DNA of 64,000 nucleotides from Polyangium mundeleinium (GTDB lineage: Bacteria; Myxococcota_A; Polyangia; Polyangiales; Polyangiaceae), in the NCBI RefSeq assembly GCF_028369105.1, contig NZ_JAQNDO010000001.1, positions 4,680,501 through 4,744,500 of the forward strand, in the 5' to 3' direction. Made by a program: the position numbers and the translations under genes. Below the pieces are notes generated by a model. It was not told the origin of the DNA. It searched no databases and saw only the letters and a program-made list of their open reading frames with translations. Numbering within the stretch: the stretch's first letter is position 1; the number at the start of each line of letters is the position of its first letter. Below, piece by piece: positions 8,267 to 16,521 of the stretch.

Positions 8267-9199
8267 TCAGTCGCTGCTCTTCACCTTCATCGGGAGGGAG
8301 AACATCAGGTTGACGGAGACCATGCTGTTGAAGCGGAACTGACGGTCCTTGTTGTTGACCGCCGTGTCGGGGAAGGCCTCGTCGTTGCCCGAGCCGGCGT
8401 TGTCGAAGCCGGACGTGTTCCACGCGAAGGGAAGCGCCCTCCACTCCGCGCCGAAGCCGAAGAACGACGTCGGGTAGAAGTTCCAGCCGACGCCGAACGT
8501 GGGCGCGATGGCGATGCGGCTCTCGAGCTGGAACGAGCTCTGGGCCGCGCAGGGGCGGTCGGTGAGCGTGTTGCCGTCGTTGTCCTTGCCGCAGGGCGCG
8601 CGCTCCTGCACGCCGATGACGGCGGGACCAACGAAGAAGCTGATGTCGGTGTCGACGAAGAGCGTCGCGAACAGCGCCAGCTTCCCGCGGAACGGAACGA
8701 CCGTGACCTGCGGGGCCGCGACCCACTGCATACGGCCGAGCTGATCCTGGGCGAGGTTGCCGCGGGTCAGGTTGACGGCCGTCAGCTTGCAGGCTGTGTC
8801 GGTCGCCGTGTTCGAGTCCGTGGGGCAGTTACGCTCGTCGATCGCCTTCACCTGCAGCTCGTCGGTGAGCGACGTCGTCGTCTGGATGCCGTAGCCGCCC
8901 CAGACGCCGAACCCGAGCCAGTCGGTCGGGTGGTACATCACGCGCAGACCGGGCATGATCGTGCGCTGGTACTCGTCGAGCAGGGTGAAGGACGCGCTCG
9001 GCGTAATCTCGATGCGGCCCGCGCGATGCAGGCGCAACTTCCGCACAGCCGGGGCCCCCGCGAGGGGACCCGTGAGCTGAATCTCCTGCGCTTCGGCGCC
9101 CGCGCTCATGGCAAGCGCTGCACATCCTGTGAGCGCCGCGAGCATGCCCCTGCGGAGCAGGCGAGACGCGCAAAGGCTATTCACGAATCGACGCATCAT
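8267..9199 (-). CDS. Outer-membrane beta-barrel protein, GltA/GltB-like candidate
   Basis: 310 residues from ATG 9199-9197 (a second ATG follows directly); an upstream GGGGAC could serve as ribosome site. The signal peptide includes GMLAALTGCAALAMSAGAEA. After a short linker the sequence has the myxobacterial small-barrel pattern (GRIEITPSASFTLLDEYQRT, LRVMYHPTDWLGFGVWGG) and ends in a beta-strand-like LMFSLPMKVKSSD. It follows a second barrel gene by 63 nt. In M. xanthus, tandem barrels GltA and GltB are encoded next to gltC; here gltC is about 7 kb away and divergent. The Glt assignment rests on this context and domain type, not on a recognised signature, so no symbol is given. Confidence 0.7.
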   Translation of the reverse strand: MMRRFVNSLCASRLLRRGMLAALTGCAALAMSAGAEAQEIQLTGPLAGAPAVRKLRLHRAGRIEITPSASFTLLDEYQRTIMPGLRVMYHPTDWLGFGVWGGYGIQTTTSLTDELQVKAIDERNCPTDSNTATDTACKLTAVNLTRGNLAQDQLGRMQWVAAPQVTVVPFRGKLALFATLFVDTDISFFVGPAVIGVQERAPCGKDNDGNTLTDRPCAAQSSFQLESRIAIAPTFGVGWNFYPTSFFGFGAEWRALPFAWNTSGFDNAGSGNDEAFPDTAVNNKDRQFRFNSMVSVNLMFSLPMKVKSSD

Positions 9200-9262
9200 G
9201 CATGTCCCCGTACTTGGCTGAATCGTCCCGGATGTTCCTTGCACGCCACGCTGCCCCTCGGC

Positions 9263-10234
9263 TCACTTGGGCAGCCGGTATTCCCAACTGAACGGTAGGA
9301 AGACCGAAAAGCCGACCTGCGCCTGGACGTTGTTGGTGAAGCTCGTCTCGGGCGCGGTCCAGGTCGTCGGATCCTGTGCCTTCGGATTGCCGTTGGCGTC
9401 GTTGCCGATCGGGATGCCCGGGTTCTCGAGCTCGTCGAAGAAGATGTAGTCGCTGAGCTCCGCCACGACCGCGAACCAGCGGTTGAAGAAGATGCGGAGC
9501 CCGCCGCCGACGTGGAACGACAGCCGAGGCTTGTACTCGAACGTGCGGTTGTCGGGATCGACGACGGCGATCGGACGCGTCGCGATCGCACCCACGCCGC
9601 CGAGCACGTAGAAGTCGTAGTGGAAGATGAAGTCGCCGAACCCGGCGAACTTGCCGTACGCAGGCACGTACGAGAAGTTCGCGTTCGCGTTCCAGGCGTA
9701 CTCCGTGATCGGAATACCGACGCGCGCCGCGCGGCTCGTCTGGAAGTTGAAGTTCGAGGGCGAGTTCAAGGCGGCGTAGAAGTTGCCGTTGACCCCGACC
9801 GCGAGCACGTTCGTGATGTAGAAGTTGAGACCGAGCCCGGGCGCGGGGTGCGCGACGAACTGGTCGTTCATCGTGATCCCGAAGTAGGGCGTGATCTCGA
9901 AGCGGAACCGGCGCAGCGCGTAGATCTGCTGCACCGCGTACATCTCTGCGTTGATGTCCCGCTTCGCGGCCTCATCCATGTTGATGCTCGGGCAGGCCGA
10001 CGGGTCGATCTTACAGATGTCCCCGAGCCCTTCGCCCTCGCCGCTAGGAGTCTCGCCCTCGCCTTCGGCGGCGCCGGCGCCCTCGCCCTCGGTGGGGGCT
10101 TCAGCAGGCTTCTCGGCTCCCTCCTCGTCGAGGTTGATCTCCTTCGGTTGTGCCTTCTTCGGTTGCGCTGCCGCCGTCAACGGCATGGCCAGCAGCGCAG
10201 CCGCCACGAGGAGCCCCACGCGAACCTGGTTCAT
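9263..10234 (-). CDS. Outer-membrane beta-barrel protein with acidic linker, GltA/GltB-like candidate
   Basis: 323 residues from ATG 10234-10232, chosen because GGAAGGG ends 6 nt upstream; an alternative ATG at 10240 abuts that site. Signal peptide VRVGLLVAAALLAMPLTAAA, then a 60-residue Glu/Gly/Pro-rich linker (EGEGAGAAEGEGETPSGEGE). The barrel part starts with YALRRFRFEITPYFGITMND, a pattern I associate with the small myxobacterial OMP family, and continues with strands such as FIFHYDFYVLGGVGAI to a terminal SWEYRLPK. First gene of a minus-strand unit with the second barrel and served by a sigma70-like promoter at 10347-10376. Possible GltA or GltB; a paralog from the sporulation Nfs system is an alternative. 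Confidence 0.72.
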   Translation of the reverse strand: MNQVRVGLLVAAALLAMPLTAAAQPKKAQPKEINLDEEGAEKPAEAPTEGEGAGAAEGEGETPSGEGEGLGDICKIDPSACPSINMDEAAKRDINAEMYAVQQIYALRRFRFEITPYFGITMNDQFVAHPAPGLGLNFYITNVLAVGVNGNFYAALNSPSNFNFQTSRAARVGIPITEYAWNANANFSYVPAYGKFAGFGDFIFHYDFYVLGGVGAIATRPIAVVDPDNRTFEYKPRLSFHVGGGLRIFFNRWFAVVAELSDYIFFDELENPGIPIGNDANGNPKAQDPTTWTAPETSFTNNVQAQVGFSVFLPFSWEYRLPK

Positions 10235-10606
10235 CGCCATCCCTTCCGCAGTCCGTGCGACGTGAGCATCGATCGGTCCGGTCCGTCCGTACAAGTCTAA
10301 CTGCGCGACTTCATTCAAAAAAACGGTCTACCGACAAGCGGGACGGACTATATCACGCGTAAAATCCGGGAATCAACAACCAAATCGGTTTCTCTCTCGG
10401 ATCTGGAGCGGGCAGGACCGTCCCGACTGCTCGCGCAGCGACACGATCCACGCCCATTCCACCACGAGACGCTCGCGTACGAGCAAGAAAATCAAACGAA
10501 ATCCACACTTTTTGCGCCGTCCGTCCGAAACGTGCACGACGCGGCCCCGTCTCCGATCCCGGTCGGGGTCCCGTCGCGCCCACTTCGTGCTCATCGGCGC
10601 AGAGGT
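10235..10606. other. Intergenic region between ftsY end and outer-membrane barrel gene start
   Basis: 372 nt with locally lower GC. It holds the promoter listed at 10347-10376 and the ribosome site of the barrel gene. The open frames here have no ribosome site or protein-like composition. No clear ftsY terminator was found. Confidence 0.6.
10347..10376 (-). promoter_or_regulatory. Sigma70-type promoter for the outer-membrane barrel genes
   Basis: On the minus strand TTGATT (10376-10371), an 18-nt spacer and TATAGT (10352-10347). This is 4/6 and 5/6 to consensus and lies about 110 nt upstream of the barrel ATG in a locally AT-rich stretch. Confidence 0.6.
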
Positions 10607-12016
10607 TCACGCCGCCGCGTCCGTTGACTCGTCAGCTTGACCGAGCAGCGCTTCGACAAACTCTTCGCCGTTGAAGTCACGCAGCTCGTCGGGGCGCTCG
10701 CCGATGCCGATGTAACGCACCGGGAGCGCGTGCTCCGCGCAGACGCCGAGGACGACGCCGCCCTTCGCAGTGCCGTCGAGCTTCGTCAGCACGATGCCCG
10801 AGAGCGGCAGCGCCTCCTTGAACATCGCCGCCTGTTGCAGCGCGTTCTGCCCGTTCGTCGCGTCGAGCACGAGGAGCGTCTCGTGCGGAGCTCCCGGCAG
10901 CGCCTTGTCGATCGTGCGCGCGACCTTCGTGAGCTCGTCCATCAGGTTCGTCTTCGTGTGCAACCGACCCGCGGTGTCGGCGAGCACGACGTCCGCGCCG
11001 ATCTCCGCAGCCTTCTGGATCGCGTCGTAGATGACCGCGCCCGGGTTCGCTCCATCCTTGCCGCTCACGACTTCACAGCCGACGCGCTTGCCCCACACGA
11101 CGAGCTGCTGCACCGCCGCAGCGCGGAACGTGTCGCCCGCGGCGAGCACAACGGTCCTGCCCTCGGCCTTGAGCTTGGTCGCGAGCTTGCCGATCGTCGT
11201 CGTCTTGCCCGCGCCGTTGACGCCCACGAACATCACGACCGTGGGACGCGCAGGGAACTTGATGCCGCCACCGCTCCCGCCGAGCAGCTCACGCGCACGA
11301 CGACGCAAGGCATCCCAAACCTGCTCGTCCTTGACGAGCTTCTTCTCCTTGATGCCTGCGCGGATCTCTTCGAGCAGCGACTCGGTCGTCTTCACGCCGA
11401 CGTCGGAGGTGAGAAGCACTTCTTCGATCTGATCGACGAGCCCGGGATCGACCTCGCTGCGCCCGACGAAGAGCGCCTTCAGACGACCGAAGAAGCCCTC
11501 GGTCTCACGCGCCTTCGTGAGGCCGCGGCGCAGCCCCTCGACGTCCTTCTTGCGCGGAGCCGAAGGTGCAGGCAGCTCGCGCGCCGCGATCGACACGGGC
11601 TTGATCGCGCCTGCCTCTGCGGGCTTCGGCGCGGGCTCGGCCACCGGCGTGGGAGCTTGCGCGGGCGCGGGCTCGGGCTGCTTGGCCTCGGGCTGCTTGG
11701 CCGCGGGCGCGGGCTCGGGCTGCTTCTCCACGACGGCCGGCGCAGGCTCGGCAGCAGGCTTCTCCTCCTTCTTCTTGGCCTCCTTGGCCTCTTCGGCCGG
11801 CTTGGCCTTCGCCGGAGCAGCCTGCTTCGGCTCCTCCTTCGCGGGTTTCCCCGCGGCCTTGGCCGGCTCTTCACGCTCGGACGCCTTTTTCTCCGGGAGC
11901 TTCTTCGGCTCCTGCGGCGTCTCGAGCTTCTTGGGCGCTTCCGGCTTCCTGATGAACAGGAAGTAGACGGCCAGCGCCACGACCACGAGACCGATGACGA
12001 TGTAGAGGGGGTCCAC
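10607..12016 (-). CDS. ftsY: Signal recognition particle receptor FtsY
   Basis: 469 residues from GTG 12016-12014, preceded by GGAGAA; upstream in-frame ATGs would add a non-conserved leader. FtsY is the SRP-docking GTPase for co-translational membrane targeting. Order: N-terminal transmembrane helix (YIVIGLVVVALAVYFLFI), a roughly 160-residue Lys/Glu/Pro/Ala linker, the N domain with LTKARETEGFFGRLKALF, and the G domain with P-loop GVNGAGKTTTIGKLA near residue 261, DTFRAAAVQQL, DTAGRLHTKTNLMDEL and TKLDGTAKGG. The C-terminus is intact (GERPDELRDFNGEEFVEALL). The true transmembrane anchor differs from amphipathic-helix FtsY such as that of E. coli. A promoter lies directly upstream. Confidence 0.97.
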   Translation of the reverse strand: MDPLYIVIGLVVVALAVYFLFIRKPEAPKKLETPQEPKKLPEKKASEREEPAKAAGKPAKEEPKQAAPAKAKPAEEAKEAKKKEEKPAAEPAPAVVEKQPEPAPAAKQPEAKQPEPAPAQAPTPVAEPAPKPAEAGAIKPVSIAARELPAPSAPRKKDVEGLRRGLTKARETEGFFGRLKALFVGRSEVDPGLVDQIEEVLLTSDVGVKTTESLLEEIRAGIKEKKLVKDEQVWDALRRRARELLGGSGGGIKFPARPTVVMFVGVNGAGKTTTIGKLATKLKAEGRTVVLAAGDTFRAAAVQQLVVWGKRVGCEVVSGKDGANPGAVIYDAIQKAAEIGADVVLADTAGRLHTKTNLMDELTKVARTIDKALPGAPHETLLVLDATNGQNALQQAAMFKEALPLSGIVLTKLDGTAKGGVVLGVCAEHALPVRYIGIGERPDELRDFNGEEFVEALLGQADESTDAAA

Positions 12017-12053
12017 GATGTGCGTTCTCCAGCGGTCCGCGAACTGGTTCGCG

Positions 12054-12081
12054 ACTATATGGGACGGTACCCGTACGTCAA
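12054..12081 (-). promoter_or_regulatory. Sigma70-type promoter for ftsY
   Basis: TTGACG (12081-12076), a 16-nt spacer and TATAGT (12059-12054) on the minus strand; the predicted transcript start is about 30 nt upstream of the ftsY GTG. The -10 hexamer is the same as in the promoter at 10347-10352. Confidence 0.62.
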
Positions 12082-12144
12082 CGTGTGTGCTCTGCGCGCG
12101 AGGGCAAAGGGAGCGCACGGGTGGGGGTTCGGGGGCGGTTCACG

Positions 12145-13938
12145 TCATGCCGCCGGCTTTCGGCCGCCCCTGGGTTCGTCGTTGAGGAGCGACGCCTCGA
12201 CCCCCTCGTCGACGACGGAGGGGCCGTAGGCGGCTTGCTCGAGGGCTCGCGCCCAGGACTCGATTTCCGCGTTGTTCGCGCGGAAAGCCGCCCGCCGTAC
12301 GTGCCCGGGGGTCGGCTCGGGTTGCATGTCGAAGGGCGCTCCGGTGCGGCGCGCCCACTTCACAAGCCGTTCGAGCAGCGTGCGGCGGCGGGTGATCAGG
12401 GCAACGCGCAGCACCCCCGGCGGAGGGAGCGTCTGCTCGTACCTGCTGTGCTCCTCCGCTTCGATCACGAGACGCGCGTCGCTGCGGTAGGGCACATCCA
12501 GCACGAAGGTTCCACGTTCGTCGGCGGTCGCGCGCGCGACGACACCGTCGCCCTGGAACGCGGGCGCCACCACGGCGAGCCGTGCGCCGGCGATCGGGGT
12601 TCCATCATGTGCGTCGAGCACCGCGCCACGATAACCACCCTGTCCGGTCGACGCTCGCACGACCTCGACACCGGCGCGCCCCGAGGGCACGGGATGCGCT
12701 TCGTCGTCCTCGTCTTTTTTCGGCGGCATCGGCGCGCGCCGCCAGCCGAAGACGATCCACGCAGTCACCGCAAGCACCACGATGGCGATCAAGATCTGCC
12801 GCGCGATGCCAGGCCCCTTGACGTTCACGTCGACCTGGAGGTTCGCCCCCGACTTGTAGAAGGGCGCGGCGGGCACGTACCGAAGCGTCAAGGGTACGAC
12901 GCCCGCGCGCTCGAGCGCGAACGACGCGATGACGTGCGCCTTCCCGCCTTGCACCGTACCTGCGCCCACGCTCTCGCTTCCGCGCAGCGCCTCGACCACG
13001 CCGCCCGTCACCGGTCCTCGCGACGTCGTGACATCCACGTCGATGCCGACGCCGTCTTCGGGATCCCCCGCGTCGACGGGGTGCGCGAGCGCGAGACGCA
13101 CCTCGGCGCGCCTCACGATCGGCTGTGTGGTCGTCGCCTTCGCGAGCGTCGTCGTGCCCTCGAAGCGCAGACGCAGCTCGCCCGAACCGGGACCGGGGAA
13201 CGACGCGCTCGGGATCTCGAAGCGCACGCGCCCGTCGCCGCCCGTCTGCCCTTCGGCGATGCGCTCGCCACGCTCGTCCTCGACCCGGATCGCGAGCCCC
13301 TCGCGCCGCGCGGCATTGGATCGAGACGATCCGGTGCGATCAACGCGCAGCGATCCTGTGAGCAGGACGGTCTCACGATCCAGATCGATCACATCGGGTG
13401 CGGGTTCGAATCGGAGGATCGTGCGCGCGAGCGGTGCGTCGGCTGCATCGAGGCGGACCACGCTCTCGGCAGGATCGCGCAGCTCGTCGCCGTCGAAGCG
13501 GAGCTTGATCGACGCCTGCCCGATCGCCGCACCGGCGCGCACACAGAACGCTCCACGATCGTCGGTCTGCACCTCGTAGGCGTCCGTGCCGACCAGGCGA
13601 ACGGAGCGTCGAGACCTCCGTGCCGTCGCGTCACACGTCGAGGGCGTCGGCAGGTTGACGGCAGCGCCGCCTTCCGCGATCGCACGGAGGGAGATCGTCG
13701 CGCCGGCCACGGCGGCGCCTGCGTCGTCGAGGAGCTCGCCTCGGACGATCGTGCCGGACGGCTCGACGGTCGCGGCTGCGCTGATCTGCGCGCCGCCTCG
13801 CACCTGGATGCGAATCGCGCCTCCGGATCCTCGTGTCTGCGCCGTGACGGGCGCCGCGAGGAGCAGGACGAGCAAGGCGACGAGCGTGCACAGCGGGCGC
13901 GACGAGGCTCTCGCCTTGGCACCTCGGCTGCGGGACAT
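12145..13938 (-). CDS. Membrane protein with carboxypeptidase-regulatory-like (Ig-fold) domains
   Basis: 597 residues from ATG 13938-13936, with AGGAAGGGG immediately upstream; an earlier ATG at 13992 is less likely. Signal peptide LCTLVALLVLLLAAPVTAQ. The extracytoplasmic part has repeated beta-sandwich units of the CarboxypepD_reg/Big type (GELLDDAGAAVAGATISLRA, DDRGAFCVRAG). One transmembrane helix (ILIAIVVLAVTAWIVFGWRR) lies near residue 390 and is followed by a Lys/Asp-rich segment and another regulatory-like domain (GAVLDAHDGTPIAGARLAVV, DERGTFVLDVPY). No catalytic zinc motif is visible, so it is not a peptidase. It probably binds or supports an envelope structure. The function is unknown. 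It ends 129 nt upstream of ftsY on the same strand. Confidence 0.8.
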   Translation of the reverse strand: MSRSRGAKARASSRPLCTLVALLVLLLAAPVTAQTRGSGGAIRIQVRGGAQISAAATVEPSGTIVRGELLDDAGAAVAGATISLRAIAEGGAAVNLPTPSTCDATARRSRRSVRLVGTDAYEVQTDDRGAFCVRAGAAIGQASIKLRFDGDELRDPAESVVRLDAADAPLARTILRFEPAPDVIDLDRETVLLTGSLRVDRTGSSRSNAARREGLAIRVEDERGERIAEGQTGGDGRVRFEIPSASFPGPGSGELRLRFEGTTTLAKATTTQPIVRRAEVRLALAHPVDAGDPEDGVGIDVDVTTSRGPVTGGVVEALRGSESVGAGTVQGGKAHVIASFALERAGVVPLTLRYVPAAPFYKSGANLQVDVNVKGPGIARQILIAIVVLAVTAWIVFGWRRAPMPPKKDEDDEAHPVPSGRAGVEVVRASTGQGGYRGAVLDAHDGTPIAGARLAVVAPAFQGDGVVARATADERGTFVLDVPYRSDARLVIEAEEHSRYEQTLPPPGVLRVALITRRRTLLERLVKWARRTGAPFDMQPEPTPGHVRRAAFRANNAEIESWARALEQAAYGPSVVDEGVEASLLNDEPRGGRKPAA

Positions 13939-14264
13939 CCCCTTCCTATATGCGGGAACGCCCCTCGCGACCAGCGCTTCTGCCGATGTCATGGTCTGGC
14001 CGCGCGTTGAAGCGAGCTCGGGCGAGGCACGTCCAAGTCCTCACGGCTCCTCCGCGCGTGACAGTTGCGGCGGATCTCGGATGGCCGAGTTCGCCATGGG
14101 TCTTTCTGGGCGGAGCAGAACGAGTCGTGCCGCTCTGCGTCGAGGTACGGGTGAGGTGCAGGATGAAGAAGACGGGTGATCGCGTGTTCGAGAATTCCAC
14201 GACCTCCGAGCTGGCGCGAGCTCGCTCCATTCGCACGCGGACCTCGTGTATCTTCGGAGCTCGA
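13939..14264. other. Divergent intergenic region
   Basis: 326 nt between the minus-strand membrane protein and the plus-strand HEAT protein. It must hold both promoters, but I find no confident -35/-10 pair, repeat or RNA gene. The long in-frame extension of the HEAT ORF into this region has no ribosome site at its start. Confidence 0.5.
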
Positions 14265-15068
14265 ATGCGAAAGAGCGTCCCCGTCGTCGCGGCCCTCTCG
14301 TTGTTCGTGCTGACCCCCGAGGTCGTGCGAGCGGATCCTCGCACCGGTTATCTCGTCCAGCAGCTCAAGACGAGTGAAGACTTCCGCGTGCGAACGCAGG
14401 CAGCACTCGCGCTCGGCGCGTCGGGCGATGAGGCCGCCGTCAAGCCTCTCTGCGATGCGCTCACGGATGGCAACGAGTCGGTGAAGGTCGCCGCGGCGGC
14501 CGCGCTCGGCAAGCTCGGCAAGCCTGCAGGCCTGCCGTGTCTGCAGACCGCGATCAAGAACGAAAAGGGCGCCTCCACGAAGACGCAGATGCAGAAATCG
14601 ATCGACACGCTGAAGAGCGGCGGCGTGGCTGCGCCTCCTCCGCCCGGCCCCGACACGAAGTACTACGTGGCGATCGAGATCTCGAACAAGACGAAGCGGC
14701 CTGCGGCCGAGGTCGAGACGATCGTACGTGCGGCGATGCAGACGAAGCTCCTCGGCAAGGCGGGATATGCCGTCGCGCCCAAGGGCGAGACGGCTGCACA
14801 AGGCGGCAAGCTCGTCAACTCGAAAAAGTTGAAGGGCTTCTATCTCATCGCCAGCGTCGAGCCGCCGGTGTACGAAAATGGAAACCTCACGCAGATCGTA
14901 CGCGTGAGCATGTGGACGTACCCGGGCAAGGCGCTGCAGGGCGAGTTCTCGCCAAAGCTCACGCAGTCCGACACGCCCAAGACCGACGTACAGAGCGAAA
15001 ACGTGCTCATGAAGATGTGCGTGGAGAACGCCATCGACAGCTTCGCGAAGATCGTCGCGTCAATGTGA
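14265..15068 (+). CDS. Secreted HEAT-repeat protein
   Basis: 267 residues starting at ATG 14265, with GGAG 8 nt upstream; this start gives a clean signal peptide (VPVVAALSLFVLTPEVVRAD). Residues 25-110 form about three HEAT repeats (RVRTQAALALGASGDEAAVK, SVKVAAAAALGKLGKPAGLP). A Pro-rich hinge (GGVAAPPPPGPDTK) leads to an alpha/beta C-terminal domain of about 150 residues (YYVAIEISNKTKRPAAEVET) that I cannot assign. Likely periplasmic. The HAMP protein gene follows 88 nt downstream on the same strand. Confidence 0.8.
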   Translation: MRKSVPVVAALSLFVLTPEVVRADPRTGYLVQQLKTSEDFRVRTQAALALGASGDEAAVKPLCDALTDGNESVKVAAAAALGKLGKPAGLPCLQTAIKNEKGASTKTQMQKSIDTLKSGGVAAPPPPGPDTKYYVAIEISNKTKRPAAEVETIVRAAMQTKLLGKAGYAVAPKGETAAQGGKLVNSKKLKGFYLIASVEPPVYENGNLTQIVRVSMWTYPGKALQGEFSPKLTQSDTPKTDVQSENVLMKMCVENAIDSFAKIVASM

Positions 15069-15156
15069 TATCGCAGCGAGGGGGAGCGGATCCGGCGCGC
15101 CGCGACCCACTCGGGCAAACACCACGCGCCGTGGCAAGAGACGCGCAAGGTCCCCG

Positions 15157-15987
15157 ATGAGCGAGGCTTCTGTCACCCCGCCCGCCGCCACGAGCGGCCG
15201 CCAGCAGCGCCGCATCCGCAACTTCCTCCTCGATAAGCGCTTCCAGCTCAAGTACGCGGGTTTTCTCGCGGCGATCGCGCTTGTCGTTTCCCTCCTCCTC
15301 GGCGCGGTCCTCTGGTGGACGAGCAACAAGCTGATCGATCAGAGCCGCCAGGCCGTCGTGCAGCAGAAGGCGCTCGTCACGCAAGGACAGGAGACCGTCA
15401 AGCGCGGTCAGCTCGCGCTCGCCGAGCGGAAGAAGAACGACGAGCTCGTCAAGATGAACATCGCGAAGGCGTACGAGGATTCGCCCGAGCTCGCGAAGCA
15501 GTTCAACAAGGACGCGGAGAACGACGCCTCGAGGCTCAAGGACGAGCAAGCGAGCCTCGAGAGGGACGCGGACTCCTTGAAGCAGCAAGCCGCCGAGCTC
15601 GAGCGCCAGGCCGCCGCGGTGGAGGAGCAGCAGCGCAACTTGATCCTCGGTCTCGTGCTCGCGCTCGGCTTCCTCGTCGCGTGCATCTGGAGCGCGGGGA
15701 TCGTCGTCACGCACAAGATCGCGGGGCCCGTCTTCAAGATGAAGCGCATGTTCGGTCGTGTCGGCGAGGGCCACCTCGGTCTGCGTGAGCGCCTGCGCAA
15801 GGGCGACGAGATGCAAGACTTTTTCGAGTCGTTCGATCAGATGCTCGGCAGTCTCCGTGCGCAGAAGACGCGCGAGATCGAGCAGATCGACGCCGCGATC
15901 GCGCGCGTGGAGGCGGACGCCTCGAGCGACGGCGTGGCGATGTTGAAGAAGCTGCGCGCCGAGATGCAGTCGCAGATCGACGGCTGA
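15157..15987 (+). CDS. Two-TM HAMP-domain signalling protein lacking an output domain
   Basis: 276 residues; AAGG lies about 7 nt before ATG 15157. Order: short cytoplasmic tail, TM1 (about 33-54, GFLAAIALVVSLLLGAVLWW), a roughly 105-residue extracytoplasmic coiled coil rich in Lys/Gln/Glu, TM2 (about 161-183, LILGLVLALGFLVACIWSAG), then a HAMP linker (HKIAGPVFKMKRMFGRVGEG) and a terminal helix that ends at residue 276. There is no MCP signalling tip, kinase or cyclase domain. It may modulate a partner receptor through its HAMP/helix. Convergent with yraN; a long hairpin lies between the two. Confidence 0.82.
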   Translation: MSEASVTPPAATSGRQQRRIRNFLLDKRFQLKYAGFLAAIALVVSLLLGAVLWWTSNKLIDQSRQAVVQQKALVTQGQETVKRGQLALAERKKNDELVKMNIAKAYEDSPELAKQFNKDAENDASRLKDEQASLERDADSLKQQAAELERQAAAVEEQQRNLILGLVLALGFLVACIWSAGIVVTHKIAGPVFKMKRMFGRVGEGHLGLRERLRKGDEMQDFFESFDQMLGSLRAQKTREIEQIDAAIARVEADASSDGVAMLKKLRAEMQSQIDG

Positions 15988-16001
15988 CGTTCCCATCCTT
16001 T

Positions 16002-16039
16002 GCGGCGTCGACGTGACCCCGTGGATCACGCGACGCCGC
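16002..16039. terminator. Hairpin between convergent genes, possible bidirectional terminator
   Basis: GCGGCGTCG plus CGTGA (one bulged A) pairs with TCACG plus CGACGCCGC around a 9-nt loop: 14 base pairs between the HAMP gene and yraN, which are convergent. No U-run follows on either strand, so it may instead act in RNA stability. Confidence 0.45.
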
Positions 16040-16055
16040 GCCTCCTGCACTCCGA

Positions 16056-16496
16056 TCAGAACGCTGCTTTGACGTGCTCGACGAGCGGCTCGCCTTCGGG
16101 CGTGAACGCGACGGCGACGGCGTCGAAGCGCATGCGCTCGATCCTCTCGTCGCGCGCGAACTTCGAAGTCCAGAGCCGCTGTCCAGCAGCGCGCAGGCGC
16201 GCGCGCTTCCGTGCGTCAATGCTGTCGAGCGCACGCTGGTAGCTTCGTGGCCCGCGTGTGCGGACCTCGACGACCACGATCACGACTCCGTCGCGCAGGA
16301 GCAGATCGATCTCGGCACGCCCCACGCGCACGTTGCGGCCGAGGATCGTGCATCCCGCACGAACGAAGTGATCTGCGGCCGCATCTTCGGCGCGCGCGCC
16401 TGCGCGATGACGCGCATCGCGCGGCGAGTTGACTCGGGCATTGACAGAAGGAATTACTTCGGAAGAGGCGGGCGGGGGACGAGGAGGACGCGTCAC
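16056..16496 (-). CDS. YraN/UPF0102 family nuclease-like protein
   Basis: About 146 residues from the GTG at 16496-16494; the conserved part starts near RHRAGARAEDAAADHFVRAG. Characteristic UPF0102 features are the GRNVRVGRAEIDLLLRDG motif and VVVEVRTR, together resembling the PD-(D/E)xK nuclease core with Arg in place of the usual Lys, and the C-terminal RMRFDAVAVAF. Family members are thought to act on DNA or Holliday-junction-like substrates, but no reaction is established. No ATG, and no strong ribosome site, is available, so the start is uncertain. It follows the cysteine-rich lipoprotein gene by 25 nt. Confidence 0.82.
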   Translation of the reverse strand: MTRPPRPPPASSEVIPSVNARVNSPRDARHRAGARAEDAAADHFVRAGCTILGRNVRVGRAEIDLLLRDGVVIVVVEVRTRGPRSYQRALDSIDARKRARLRAAGQRLWTSKFARDERIERMRFDAVAVAFTPEGEPLVEHVKAAF

Positions 16497-16521
16497 GGGC
16501 GCGAGCGCGTCGCAGCTCGTT

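Noticed and set aside
10353-10610. 85-codon minus-strand ORF between ftsY and the barrel gene
   Set aside because: No ribosome site, contains the barrel promoter, and composition is not protein-like.
13403-13412. GGTTCGAATC, resembling a tRNA T-arm
   Set aside because: It lies inside the coding sequence of the membrane protein at 12145-13938, with no cloverleaf or acceptor stem around it.
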